A stretch of 64,000 nt of DNA, from positions 183,209,114-183,273,113 of the forward strand of contig NC_077233.1 in NCBI RefSeq assembly GCF_027887165.1, written 5' to 3'. Source of the stretch: Monodelphis domestica (lineage: Eukaryota > Chordata > Mammalia > Didelphimorphia > Didelphidae). The position numbers and the translations under genes are program-made. How positions within the stretch are numbered: position 1 is the stretch's first letter; each line of letters starts with the position of its first letter. This document shows, piece after piece, positions 47,411 to 59,019 of this stretch. The notes beneath the pieces are model-generated. The model saw nothing but the letters and a program-made list of their open reading frames with translations. It made no database searches and had not been told where the DNA came from.

Positions 47411-48324
47411 AAAATGTTTATTTTAAATCTTAATGAGAAAATTCCCCCTATAGTTAGAGAAAGCATTATTGTTTAGGGAATAAGAAATGTATGGGAGGGA
47501 AATCAGACTGGGAATTTTTCTCTTGAACGTTACATCTAAAAAGTATTTTAAATGTATGTGATGCAATTGTAGATGGAGAGATGTGAAATTATTAGTATAT
47601 TTATAGAATAATGAAATTCAAGGGTTATGATTTAAAAGGTGGTTAGACTTGTTTATATGTGTTCTGAGGTCCTTTCCCTGAAAGAGGCAGCATGCTATAG
47701 TACTGACATCAGCTGTAGCTCTGGATCTGTAATCCTCCTGATCCTCTGCAGGATCACTTTTACATAGGTGGAACCGTTTCTGTTTTTCAGACTTTAGTAT
47801 CTCAAATCTACTTAGTTTGATAAGCATGGAGATAGTTCCTTACCAGTGCAATCCCCTGATGCTATACTAGGCAATCTGCATGAATTAATGTAACCTTGAA
47901 TATTTGTTACCTAGTAGCCATGGTGCTATGCCTTCCCAATTTTAGGTTGGTGGGTCTGCCAATCAAAACTCTACTTGAAAATGTTCCAGCTCGAGCTTGT
48001 GTTCCACTTTGGAAGGCCAAAGGTTATCTCTATACCACAAAGAGGCATTAGAGTAGGACTTTTGTAGAGTATTCTATTTTAGGAAGTTCCAAACCATATA
48101 TTCTTATTCATCTGACAGTGAGGATGACAATATCTGGGGTTCCTCATGAATCATCCCCCTCATGTGGTTTTCAGTTCAGAGGATACAGCATTCCTGTTAC
48201 TGATGTGAAGAATGTTCTGGAAAAGTAGTTAATTAGAACCCAAGGGAATAAATTGTGGTATTCCTACTAGCTACATCAAGTGCTTAAATTAACAAGGTTG
48301 AGGTTTAGCAGAAGAGAGCACGTT
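47411..48324. other. Intron 1, nothing recognised
   Basis: No supported feature. Confidence 0.5.
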
Positions 48325-48475
48325 TGATGTAGAAATGAGAGCATTTGGTTTAGCACTCTGGCTCTGCCACTTAGAACCACTGTGACTTTGTGTTGGTTAC
48401 ATCTTCTGAGTCTCACTTTTTTCATAGCTTGTCAAATTAGGGGGTTGGACTAAAGGCCCTTCCAATTTAAACCTT
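48325..48475 (+). mobile_element. MIR fragment
   Basis: 'tttggtttagcactctggctctgccacttagaaccactgtgac...ggttggactaaaggcccttcc', shortly before exon 2. Confidence 0.6.
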
Positions 48476-48661
48476 AAAAATATACCTGGTGTCTCCTGTG
48501 ATTTTTGATCCATTCTTTGTGAAGAACTGTGTTTAATTTTAACAGGCAGTTGTTACAAAATCATGTGAAACTCATAGCTCAGTTGAGTTGTTTTGGAATA
48601 ATACTATTATAACTGCACCAGACCTTGATTTCTTTTGTTTCTCTTTTCTTTTTCTTTCTAG

Positions 48662-48790
48662 ATATTTGTATCATGTTTTGACCAAAAACACCACAGTAAC
48701 TGAACAAAACCGGAACTTACTAGTGGAAACTATACGTTCTATCACGGAGATTCTTATTTGGGGGGATCAGAATGACAGCTCCGTATTTGA
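48662..48790 (+). CDS. CLEC16A: CLEC16A exon 2
   Basis: 129 bases, codons 27-70 (both ends split). It opens after tttctttctag and closes before gtaagg. It encodes YLYHVLTKNTTVTEQNRNLL, then VETIRSITEILIWGDQND and SSVF, as I recall for human. It begins the helical FPL-type N-terminal domain shared with Drosophila Ema, the region tied to endosomal membranes. Very strong purifying selection is evident against the fast-drifting introns. Confidence 0.96.
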
Positions 48791-50166
48791 GTAAGGACTC
48801 TTTTTTTATTTTTTCTTTCTTTTGAATGTTTCTCAAAATGTATACCATAGATTGTCCCTAGGGACATCAGTATTTGGGCGTAGATTTTTTTTGCATGCTC
48901 TCATTGTTGCTACAATATAAAGGCATAGCATGTAAAATTTAAAAGATAATGTAAAAGAAAGCTACAGCCTTCAGAAATCACAATGTAGTACTGTATAATT
49001 TATTCCCTAAACATTGTCTAATGATCTTTCCTGTAAACAATGTCTAATGATCTTTCCTCAAAGTGTGAGAAAAGACTCCTCCTCTAGTTAGATTTAAAAT
49101 GAGACAAATTTGAATGTCACCTTTAAGAAAAATAAGGATATTCTGAAAAATTCTACATGCTTATCCAGCACTTTGGTTAAATAATAATGGCAAAATTGAT
49201 GTTGGAAGATCCTAATCTGAATACCCCTTTAAAATTCTTGCTAGTTTGATGGGTGCCATTAAGAACCAAGAGGAAAAATGTGGTGGATTCAAAAGAGATG
49301 CTGTTTAGAAATATAACCAAATTTCTTATGGGCTATATTGGAAAAGATATTAAAAGAAAGTTGGAAAAGGTTATCCTGGGTGTCTACTTAGGGAAATATT
49401 GTTAAAGAAAGGATTACAGCAACTATATCTATTTTCTATACCTGAATTTGCTAAATTTGTTTATTTTAAAAGAATCCAAATTAAGAATAAACCATTTATT
49501 TTTACATAATTTATATAAATTTTTAATCTGAAGAGAAGTGAGAATGTAGACTTCATGACCTTCTGTTGATATATATATCAGTAAACATTAGATAATTCTT
49601 GATCAGTTAAAACATTTCTCATCAATCTTCTTGATTTTTGACTTGAAAATTATACTTAAGATCAGTCAGTATTTAGTAACACGTTTATTTTGCCAGCAAC
49701 TTTAGCTACAGTTTTCAAAATATATCGGGAATATAAGATATGTCTTAGCATACACAAATACTAAAGTAAAATATTAAGGAGATGACTTTAAGTGTTAAAG
49801 TAGTATTTATTGACTTTATAAAATTATAAATGATTTCATACTTGTATAACAAGTGAAGTAATTTCCCATCCTGCTTAGGTTCTTCTTCAGTGCTTTTTAG
49901 GATAGATAATCTGTTTCCATGCCCTTTGAGCTAGAAGACATGCATTTTATTGAATTTATAAGCACCTGTTCTTACATTTTCATTTCTGTAAAATTTAAGA
50001 TCTTTTCAAACATCATTTATTTCTTTTGTACAGGAAGACATTTTTCTTTATTTTGTACTCATGGTTGGGGGCGTGAATCATAATAATATTCTGTGTACTG
50101 TATATGATATGAATTGAATATTGTGAGTATGAAAAATGCACCACTAACTCTCTAATTATATCCTAG
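48791..50166. other. CLEC16A: CLEC16A intron 2
   Basis: GT-AG intron of 1376 bases. No repeat or RNA gene recognised. A near-identical 22-base block (aatgtctaatgatctttcct) occurs twice at about 49012 and 49039. Confidence 0.7.
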
Positions 50167-50300
50167 CTTTTTCCTGGAGAAGAATATGTTTGTTTTCTTC
50201 TTGAACATCCTGCGTCAGAAATCTGGTCGTTATGTCTGTGTTCAGTTGCTACAAACCTTGAACATCCTTTTTGAGAATATTAGTCACGAGACCTCACTTT
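50167..50300 (+). CDS. CLEC16A: CLEC16A exon 3
   Basis: 134 bases, codons 70-115. The first base completes Asp70. The exon encodes FFLEKNMFVFFLNILRQKSG, then RYVCVQLLQTLNILFENISH and ETSL. It carries the FFL-type FPL motif at the start of the conserved domain. Donor T|gtaaga; the last base is the first of the Tyr codon finished in exon 4. Identical to my recollection of the human exon. Confidence 0.96.
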
Positions 50301-51251
50301 GTAAGATTGCTTTTTTTTTTGTCTTTAAACCATCTGACTCTATTTGCCAAGTAATTTACACCTGGGGTTTGTAGTTTAAAATAGATCATCATTTAAAGTT
50401 AAGCAAAATAAAACATAATGGTTTGGCTGGTCAAATTACACAGGACTAAAATCTATCCATTACTTGGGAAGGATTATTCGGCATTTGATTTTAATATCTA
50501 GCTGTTAATATGTTCAGTTTTTTAGGGATGTTGATTAGTACATTCTATATGTATGTAAGCTGATGTAGTGGTCATATAGGCAAACAGTTCCCAGCTCACA
50601 AATTATTTGTGTTGAACAAAACACAAGAATGACTATAATGGTGATCAAGGGGGGTGGTAGTACCAACAAGAGAGAAAGGAAAGTTGGGAGAAGGGCTATG
50701 CTTAGGAGAGAGATATACTGAGTTTGAAGTGACAGTAAGACATCCAATTATATCTTCCCTGTAGATAGTTTGAAATGTAAGACTAAGTTCAGGAAAGAAG
50801 TTGGAGCTGGCTGTATACATGTGTATGCTTCATCTTATGCAATGGAAATAGATTCAATCATTAGAAAAGAAAAACCTATTATTTTTCCTCAAGGACTGAC
50901 TTTCAAAGTAAACTTTTAAAACTATATTTTGGACTGCAGTATTTTTATTTGGAATTGTTCATTAGCATTGCAGTGATAATGTTTTATCTTAGTTTTCATT
51001 TAAAAGGAATTTCAGCTAGATTATCAGACTTTACAGCCATCTTCGGCTTTTCTTTTTTCATAGTCCTATGGGTCTAGTAAGTTGTCAAATCTTATCAGTG
51101 CCTCCTTAGTATCTTTTGAATTCTCTTCTTTCCACTCATACTGACAGGACCTTTATTTAGGTTCTTCATTACTCATGGCTTGACTATTAAGGCAGCTTCC
51201 TAACTGATATCCCTCCCAGCTTTAAGTTAATCTTTTAAAATCACAGGTCTG

Positions 51252-51463
51252 GGGGGCAACTGGGTAGCTCAGTGGATTGAGAGCCAGGCCTAGAGACAGG
51301 AAGTCCTAGGTTCCAGTCTGGTCTCAGATACTTCCCAGCTATGTGACCCTGGGCAAGTCACTTAACCTCTATTGCCTAGTCCTTACCACTCTTCTGCCTT
51401 GGAACCAATATACAGTATTGATTCCAAGACGGAAGGTAAAGGTTTTTAAAAATAAGATAAAAT
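51252..51463 (+). mobile_element. tRNA-like marsupial SINE, young copy
   Basis: 'gggggcaactgggtagctcagtgg' to 'gacggaaggtaaaggttttt' with an ATAA-rich tail. Flanks aaaatcacaggtctg (51237-51251) and aaaatcacagatctg (51464-51478) are a 15-base target duplication with one difference. Confidence 0.9.
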
Positions 51464-52669
51464 AAAATCACAGATCTGATCCCATTGTTCCCATACTCTG
51501 AAACTTTCAATGACTTCCTTTCCCCATAGGATAGAATGTATACTCCTTAGATTGGCATTCAAGGCCACTCACAATTTGAATCCAACAAGGAACTACACCA
51601 GAGTGGGAGAGAATGCTCTGATGTAAATTGTAAATGTTAAGAATAGAAAGAACAAGGAGGAGGGAAGGATGTAAAAGTGAGGGGAATGTGTATGTATATA
51701 CATGGAAAAGAAATGGATATTTTCGCACCTTAGACAATACATGCTGAAAGACAGGAAAAACCCAGGATGTGTGTCTCCTTATCCCTTGGAAGAAGGGAAT
51801 AAAAGAGATATTGGTGAAGACTCGGAAACATAAAATTGTAAGCTATTTAGTCAAACTCTTGCATGAAAAAGAATCCCCTTACAGCCTACATGACAAATGA
51901 TCACTGAGACTTTTCTTTCCTGAAATGAAGAGAGATGTGACAGTGTCTTATGCTAGTCACAGCTTGTTTGGAAGAGCCTTGGAGTAGGCAGAGTCTGTCA
52001 GCAATTTAGTATGAATGAGACAGACTCAAGTTGATTAATTTTAATTTCTTCATTTTGGTTCTGGTTTTGAGATGGAAATAACCTGCTTGACAATCAGCCC
52101 TGCCCAAAACATTACCAATATTATGGATGACCTGGAGGATATTAGGATCTCTAGAGTTTTATACTGCACTAGACAGTGAGCTGGATCCTTTTTACAAATG
52201 TATAGATCTAGGTTAATACGTAATTAATAAAAAATTTTTTGAAAACTAATTATGAAGAGAACAGATACGAATAAAAATGTAAGTTGCCAAAAATTCCCTT
52301 CAAGTCAAGGAACTTCACTTCGTTCTTATCAGTTATATTAATAGTTTCTGCTTATGTGGCTCCTTCCTCTCTTTAGAGAAAAGAGTACAGTCTAACCAGA
52401 TAGCATTAGTAACCAAGAGAGTTATTTAACTTCTCTAAACTGCAATTTCCTTAGCTCTAAAATGAGAATATATGTTATTTTGAAATCTTTGTGGGAAATG
52501 GTAGTGGGAAGCCTCAAATAAAAATATGCTTACTCTCCTTGGTATTTCACCAATTAACCTTTGTTCATTTATTTTTATTTACAAAGTTCTGTATTCTATA
52601 TTGGGAGACATTTCAAGATAAATAAGTTCTTATCCCTAATGGTATTTGTAATCTAGTTGAGGGGAGTAT

Positions 52670-52924
52670 AGTTCATTCACAAATAGTTCCGTTGTGTCTA
52701 ACACTTCAGGACCCTGTTTGTGGTTTTCTTGGCAAAGATACTGGAGTATTTTCCCATTTCCTTCTCCAGCTCATTTTACAGATGAGGAATCCGAGGCAAA
52801 CAGTTAAATGACTTGCCCAGGATCTTACAGCTAGTAAAGTGTCTGAGACCAGATTAGAACTCAGGAAAATGAGTCTTCCTGACTCCAGACCTGGCATATT
52901 TATACCCTGTGCCATTTAACTGCC
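52670..52924 (-). mobile_element. RTE-tailed CORE-SINE
   Basis: 'tcttggcaaagatactggag', 'ccttctccagctcattttacagatgagg', 'gacttgcccaggatcttacagctag', end 'ccatttaactgccc'. Confidence 0.85.
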
Positions 52925-53510
52925 CAAATGACTATAGTACAAAATAAACTATGATTTGTTAAATCAGAGATACAAAGTGCTCTTCTTTGGAAGGCATAGA
53001 ACATGTATAGGGAATGATGAGTAATCCATTTGTTGAAATTCAAACTTTATACATGTAAAGTTTTTAGCATTTAGCACATTAAACATTTTTAAAAAGGAAT
53101 TGGGTCTGTTATAACTGCCAAATGAAGAATGTTATTGACAAAAGCTGGAGAGTTTGATGCTCATATATAATTTTATATTTTTGAAAATGTTAATGTAACT
53201 TTACAATTGCCTCCTCTCTACCTTCCCCCACTCCCTGCCTTGCTAAAGTTTTATTTTTCCATTGAAGTTGTTTCTTTGGTTTTAATGGAAAGGGTTCAGA
53301 TTTGCTAGGGAATTGTTTGTCCTTGAATAAATTTTGAAGAGTAGAATATAAGAGAGAAAATTGTTTAAAGTGTTAAAATATTTACTTCCTTTACAACTGA
53401 AATAGAGATGCTTGACTGGTACTGCCACAGTAATGCAATATATTAAATTGTTTTTGAATATTCATTGAGTATGATAGATCCTATTGTGATATATCCTTTT
53501 TTGTCCCTAG

Positions 53511-53659
53511 ATTATTTGCTGTCTAATAACTATGTAAATTCTATCATTGTCCATAAATTTGACTTTTCTGATGAGGAGATTATGGCATATTATATATCAT
53601 TCTTAAAGACGCTTTCATTAAAACTCAACAATCACACCGTTCATTTCTTTTATAATGAG
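53511..53659 (+). CDS. CLEC16A: CLEC16A exon 4
   Basis: 149 bases, codons 115-164. It opens after tttgtccctag with the last two bases of Tyr115 and encodes YLLSNNYVNSIIVHKFDFSD, then EEIMAYYISFLKTLSLKLNN and HTVHFFYNE. It ends on a codon boundary before gtaagt. Matches human throughout as I recall. This is the middle of the FPL domain, rich in amphipathic helices. Confidence 0.97.
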
Positions 53660-54419
53660 GTAAGTAGTAGCTATTGAAACAATTTTTTTGAAAACTCCAT
53701 TATGAATATATGACTAAAGCTTATATTGTATTGTTTCTAGAAATGTTATCTATTTAAGCAAGTATGCCATCTTCTTTAAGTGGACTGTAGGAATGCATCA
53801 TGTATGGGTAATCCAATAAATAATCAAAAAGTCATTTTTATTTTTATTTGGTTTTGGAATGTTTGGTTTTTAAAATAGATTTACCTTCCTTATTTTAATG
53901 TAAAAATCAGTTTGGATTCTTTGAACATATTCTGATTGATTGTGAGAAGGACCTAAAGGTATACCAAATGACTGGGGAAAAGCCTTTTTGTGATTTAAAA
54001 TTTTATAGAAATTAACCATAAAATAAATGATGCAAGTAAGGGTATTTACAGAGAAGAGTGGCAATAATCTCTGAAAATTTACAGAAATGAAAGTTTGAGC
54101 CTTATTTTTTCTCCCTTTCCTATTGGTATAGAATAGGATCATATAAATGTATAATGGACAGAATCTTTTCTCTACATGAATATGATATTTAGATATGTGG
54201 CTCATGGCTATGAGGGTGAGGCATACTCTTGATTGCAAAGACCTATAAATGGATCATAAAAACAGACTACATAGATTCTCAGAATATCACTCTGTAATAT
54301 TATAAATATTACCAATTTTATTATTATATTAATTATAAAATATAAAATTAAAATATAAATATAAAATATTATAAATTATAATATATAACATTATAAATAA
54401 ATGTGTGGTTGTTTCTGTT

Positions 54420-54560
54420 AATTCTTCAAATACTGAGTAGCTACTAGATACAAAGTATTGTACTAGGCCCAGAAGGGGCAGAAATAAATAAGGCATGATC
54501 TCTGACCTTAAGGAGCTTACATTTCAGTAGGGGAACTATTACTTTCAAATATGTTGTTCT
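54420..54560 (-). mobile_element. Ancient MIR/L2-associated repeat
   Basis: 'gagtagctactagatacaaagtattgtactaggccc...gacctt aaggagcttacatttcag' is the common 'tactgtgtgcaaagcactgtactagg' repeat text. Preceded by an AT-only stretch at 54300-54400. Strand uncertain. Confidence 0.5.
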
Positions 54561-54847
54561 AGACTGTAACTTTAAGTTATGCATATATGGAACATTTTGG
54601 CTTTCGCTTGACCACGTTCCATTCTATATAAAGGAAAAAATGTCCACAAGAGGGCAGTAAGATCATTGTTAATGGTTCCATCCTGGGTTGCTATTCTCCT
54701 AGACTTGGATTACTTAGCATAGGCGCCATGGTGTAGCTAGTGCATTGTTAGTGTTTTTTCCTTTTTAAGTTCTTTAATAAAATGCTAGAGTGGCGAAAAC
54801 CATCCTGGAGATTTTGTAACTTATTTTGCATGCCATTTATGTTTTAG

Positions 54848-54953
54848 CACACAAATGACTTTGCCCTGTACACAGAAGCCATCAAATTTTTTAATCACCC
54901 TGAAAGTATGGTCAGGATTGCTGTAAGAACCATAACTTTAAATGTTTATAAAG
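54848..54953 (+). CDS. CLEC16A: CLEC16A exon 5
   Basis: 106 bases, codons 165-199 plus the first base of codon 200. It encodes [20 protein letters not shown], then [15 protein letters not shown], and closes with AAAG|gtgagt. The single trailing G can join TG from either the 6-base microexon (56258) or exon 7 (56596); both choices give Val and keep the frame. Confidence 0.97.
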
Positions 54954-56257
54954 GTGAGTTGTCATGTATTTGTTCATATAATACTTGGTTCCTAACTTAG
55001 TAGTAGATTCTAATACTCATGTTTCTGTGCCTTTCTGTATTTTGAGGATAAACTACCAGTTTATTCTAAACTGAGTATAGAGATCACAGGCCTAAATGAA
55101 GATGCCTTTTAAAATTAGCATTTAATCATTACCATGATTTGCAAATCTATTTTTTACTAAGTGTAAGAATGGACACTTCAGATATGTGCTAGAAGTAATT
55201 ATATTTGAAGAATCTGTACTATATAAGATTTTGATTAGAAAATTAGCTCTAAGACAAAGGAAAGTTGTTTTTTTAACCAAATTTGTTCCTTTGTTTTTAC
55301 ATGTAAAATGTGATAGGTAGCATTGAGTAGTGGATAGAGAGACATCCTGAGAACCAGGAAGACCTGGATTCAAGTCTCACTTCTGACACCTGGCTGTCTG
55401 ACTTTGGGCAATTCACTGAACCTGTCAGTGCTCAATGTTGAAGGCAACTAAGACTATGAAAGAGCAGGGAAGGTGCCAGCCTGATTTAGGAATAGAATTC
55501 CCTTATTTGGGAGTTCCCTGTACCAGTGAAATGACACTCCAGTCCCTTTCCTTGTGTAAAATGTAGAGCTGTCACTTTCTTTAATATAGGAAGTCATTTT
55601 CATCTTCATGACCATGAGAGGGCAGCATAGTATTATTAGTGAGAGCATGCACCATTAATAAACTACTCTTTTAAGATGTTGCAACATGAAAATATTAAAC
55701 TTAATGTTGGATAACAACTTTCCATGTAACCTATATACTGCCCAAAATACTGAGTATATACACCGATTTTCCTAACTGGAAAAAGTCATCTCAGTGGCAA
55801 GTCCTTTAAGGCTTTTTGCCCAAAGGAGGTACTGTTTCAGTGTGATAGTATTCTTTTTGCTTTAGTCAAAAGAGGCCACCCTGTTATTATATGCTAGTTA
55901 AATCTGTATTTTTTCCTGGGACAAAAAGTTTTAAGCATCGCATGTTGGGTAATTGTTAATTAAGGTGATGTTCTAATTAAACTTTGCACTCTAGTTTTTA
56001 CTTTACAATGTATTAAATTTTAGAATCTCTCCAAATATTGAACTTAAGAAATGCATTATTCATTTCAGAGGTAGTAGTTTCTTGCTGTCTAGTTTGCACT
56101 TGTTCTTTTCTAACCTGTATCTTTTAGTTTAGATGCTTCCTGCTTTAGCTATTTATCCCTTTGGGAGGATGTCTCACCATCCCAGTTCCTAATCCTGTTA
56201 ACTGTTGTCTGTTTTTTGCCCTTCCTTCAATGATGATTCCTGTGTTCCTTATTGCAG
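54954..56257. other. CLEC16A: CLEC16A intron 5
   Basis: 1304 bases between exon 5 and the microexon. A worn SINE-like piece lies at about 55318-55440 ('ttgagtagtggatagagagacatcc...gacctggattcaag'). The last 100 bases are pyrimidine-rich with several TGC triplets. Confidence 0.65.
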
Positions 56258-56263
56258 TGTCAT
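56258..56263 (+). CDS. CLEC16A: CLEC16A 6-base microexon (exon 6)
   Basis: TGTCAT sits between a strong acceptor (tgtgttccttattgcag) and a perfect donor (gtaagt). Joined as AAAG + TGTCAT + TGGATAAC, it reads AAA GTG TCA TTG GAT AAC, i.e. K-V-S-L-D-N, the text I recall for human CLEC16A. If skipped, the message reads K-V-D-N and stays in frame, so it is a two-residue cassette. It joins the FPL domain to the next helical block. Known microexons of this size are often neuron-enriched and use a UGC motif near the acceptor; TTGCAG supplies one here. Whether it is regulated is inference. Confidence 0.9.
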
Positions 56264-56595
56264 GTAAGTTATTAACCACTCTTGGTTTTCAGCATTCTTG
56301 CTTTATTCTTACATGTAAATTAAAAATTTTGCTTGAAAATATCATTCTCTGCTTTAGTCTAGCTAAACTTGCTACCTAGAGACTGATAGGAAAGTAAACC
56401 CTTTAGTATATGTTATTAATATTCACCCAGACTAATTTGTCATACTAATGTAAGAATGTTGTAATTTAAAGGAAAATATCACAATAAATATTTTCAAGTA
56501 AGTCCCCAAAAGATTTAGAATGTTAATGTTGATTTTTCCTCCCTTACAATTTTTTCTTGGAAAGTTGATTTCTTTTCTTTTGCAAACTTTCTCAG

Positions 56596-56719
56596 TGGAT
56601 AACCAGGCCATGCTGCACTACATCAGAGATAAAACTGCAGTTCCTTACTTTTCCAATTTGGTCTGGTTCATTGGGAGTCATGTGATTGAATTGGATACCT
56701 GTGTTCAGACTGATGAAGA
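56596..56719 (+). CDS. CLEC16A: CLEC16A exon 7
   Basis: 124 bases, codons 202-243, opening after caaactttctcag and closing GA|gtaagt. It encodes DNQAMLHYIRDKTAVPYFSN, then LVWFIGSHVIELDTCVQTDE. The one change that I notice against human is Thr for Asp in 'ELD-CVQ'. End of the conserved N-terminal domain. Confidence 0.96.
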
Positions 56720-57121
56720 GTAAGTAACTTTCTTCTGGTCCTTATTAGTGAAAGTATCATTTCTTGAAAAGTTTAGTTTTCACTAGGGATATGTGCACAT
56801 AAGCTTCCTGACATAGATGTCAGTTGCATATACTTAAAAGCAATCTTCCTGCTAGAATACTATTTTCAAGGTGTCCATTTTTTGTAGCCTCTTTAGATCA
56901 TTATGAAAATCTTGAGGATAGCAGTAATTTTTTAGCAAACAGCAAAACCTGCTGTGAGGGTTGGTGAGAGGAGAGACCGAGTATTGAAGGGACAGTCCAG
57001 ATGTTTCTTCAATAGTTCATATTGTAGCCTAGCAGAAACCATTGTACTACCTTATACCTCACTCTCATTCTGTGGACATTAGATTCAAGTTTGAAATAGT
57101 TGTTTTTTTTTTCTTTTACAG

Positions 57122-57296
57122 ACATCGGAATAGAGGAAAACTGAGTGATTTGGTAGCTGAACATCTTGACCATCTGCATTACCTCAATGACATCCTTATC
57201 ATCAATTGTGAATTTTTAAATGATGTACTTACAGATCACTTACTCAATAGGCTTTTTCTGCCTCTTTATGTATATTCACTGGTAAATCAAGACAAG
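57122..57296 (+). CDS. CLEC16A: CLEC16A exon 8
   Basis: 175 bases, codons 243-301, after a long T-rich tract (tttttttttcttttacag). It encodes HRNRGKLSDLVAEHLDHLHY, then LNDILIINCEFLNDVLTDHL and LNRLFLPLYVYSLVNQDK. Human has Glu where this has Val in 'YSL-NQDK'. It ends on a codon boundary before gtgagt. An unspliced read-through would stay open for about 45 codons, but there is no reason to think it is used. Confidence 0.96.
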
Positions 57297-57718
57297 GTGA
57301 GTCTGGAGTTTAATGGAGATGTCATTAGGACTAAGATATTAAAAAAGCCAACATGTATTCACAAGGAGCAGCTACCTTGTTTAGAGCAGAGGGGCAGGTG
57401 CCCCAGTGCCTGGTATAGACTACAGATATTGAGATAATTTCCCTTTTCTCTTTTTTCCTTATGATTATTCTCTTCAAATGATTTTAAACCAGTTAATACA
57501 AACAAATTGTTGACATCAGAAGGAAGCTTAAAGCCTTTATTAACTTTTTTTTTGCCTCTTATATTTCTCACTTGAGATTCTTATTACTTACAATATACCT
57601 ATATATTTGCAGGCAGTAATTGATCTGGAGATGATTCAAAAGAAAGAACAAATAATCTCTTAATAAAAATACAGTGCAAGTATATGAATATATACTAATG
57701 TTTTAAGAAGTACTGAGT

Positions 57719-57909
57719 TGGTCAGCTAAGTGGTTCAGTGGATAGAAAGCCATGTCTAGAGAAAGGAAGTCCTGGGTTCAGATTTGACCTCAGACACTGA
57801 CTCCATGGACCATGGACCATGGACAAGTCACTTAATCCCTATTGCCTGGCCCTTACTACTCTTCTACTTGGTATCAATTCTAAGACAAAAGGTAAGGATT
57901 TAAAAAAAA
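57719..57909 (+). mobile_element. tRNA-like marsupial SINE with internal 7-base triplication
   Basis: 'ggtcagctaagtggttcagtgg' to 'gacaaaaggtaaggatttaaaa'. Target duplication aagtactgagt at 57708-57718 and 57910-57920. Where other copies read 'ctgtgtgaccctggg', this one has three head-to-tail copies of catggac (57804-57824). Confidence 0.9.
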
Positions 57910-57920
57910 AAGTACTGAGT

Positions 57921-58965
57921 ATCCTGACAAATGACACAGTAAACTTTGTCCTGCTTGTAGATCATCTTTGAACATTCTAAAGCTACCTTAACTGTTTAAA
58001 ATATGGAGAAATCCTTTTTAAGGCTGATCCCAGAGACCAGTTTCTCTTAAGGACTGTCTGAAATCTTGGTTGGTATTGAGGTTAATTTTAGATACAGCTT
58101 AATTGACCTGTGAGTTCACTTTATTACATATAGAACTTTATTAGAAATGATTAGCTTTCTGGGCCTTTCTGGATTAGAAAGGACTATGATCTATATAAAG
58201 GAATTGCTAGGGCCATTTCTGATCTGGATCTTTGGAACTTGGATCATGTTAATTGGAGGAGTTTGGGGAAGGAGAAGGAAGAGACTGAGACCAAAGATCC
58301 TGGGGCATTTGCTTCATTGTGTGATGTTAAAAAAAAAAGATGATGATAATGAAGAAGAAAAAACCCTAAACCTACCAGAGCACATGATTTTAAGAAATAA
58401 TCATGTATTAATTATTTTTCCTAAGGAGTATACCTATACTTTTCCTTTAGGGAAGGATCATAAGGCTTTGACTTTAAACAAGAGAAACAGATTAAAAAAA
58501 ACCATTTAAACACTAATTAGATTCAGGTGAAGCCAATTTGAGAGTACATATTTTCTACCTAAAATATTCATCTTTGCTTCTTATACTTTGAAAGTTGCCA
58601 TACAGTAATTGGGTACCACAAGAGTCCTTTCAAGTAAGCTTGCTTTTGTAGTAAAGCAGCTGTTTGAAATTAACATTCCAGAGAATTTAAGAAGAAAATT
58701 GAATGCTTTTTTCTGAGGTCTTGGACCTATATCTTTTTGTTAATGAAGAGGATTTTAAGATGAAAAGTGACATACTTATAAATTGTATTAAATGAGGTTA
58801 TATCAATGATTTATTTTCTGAAGAAAAATTTTACATGAATGGGGAGAGGATAATGTGGGAGAGAATTAATGAATTAAGGTTTTGTAGTTTGCAAGCAAGC
58901 ATTTGTGTGATTTTGAAATATTTCTTCTCCCCTCTTTCCCTGTCACCCCCTTCTTTTTTCCCCAG
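57921..58965. other. CLEC16A: CLEC16A intron 8, distal part
   Basis: No element recognised. A 120-codon open frame at 58147-58509 has low-complexity lysine/glutamate text and no family likeness. The last 60 bases form a strong pyrimidine tract. Confidence 0.55.
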
Positions 58966-59019
58966 GGAGGAGAACGTCCAAAAATAAGCCTTCCAGTTTC
59001 CCTTTATCTTCTGTCACAG
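58966..59019 (+). CDS. CLEC16A: CLEC16A exon 9
   Basis: 54 bases, exactly 18 codons (302-319): GGERPKISLPVSLYLLSQ. It opens after ttccccag and closes before gtacgt. It is phase 0 at both ends, so skipping it would keep the frame. Identical to the human segment as I recall. Confidence 0.96.

Larger units (their letters stand above)
50301..53510. other. CLEC16A: CLEC16A intron 3
   Basis: 3210-base GT-AG intron holding a young SINE (51252-51463) and an RTE-tailed SINE (52670-52924). The rest shows nothing I can name. Confidence 0.7.

Noticed and set aside
57297-57437. Read-through of CLEC16A exon 8 into the intron
   Set aside because: Open for about 45 codons, but a good GTGAGT donor ends the exon and the intronic peptide has no likeness to CLEC16A.
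58147-58509. 120-codon + frame in CLEC16A intron 8
   Set aside because: No homology that I recognise, and it is not in phase with flanking exons as an alternative exon.
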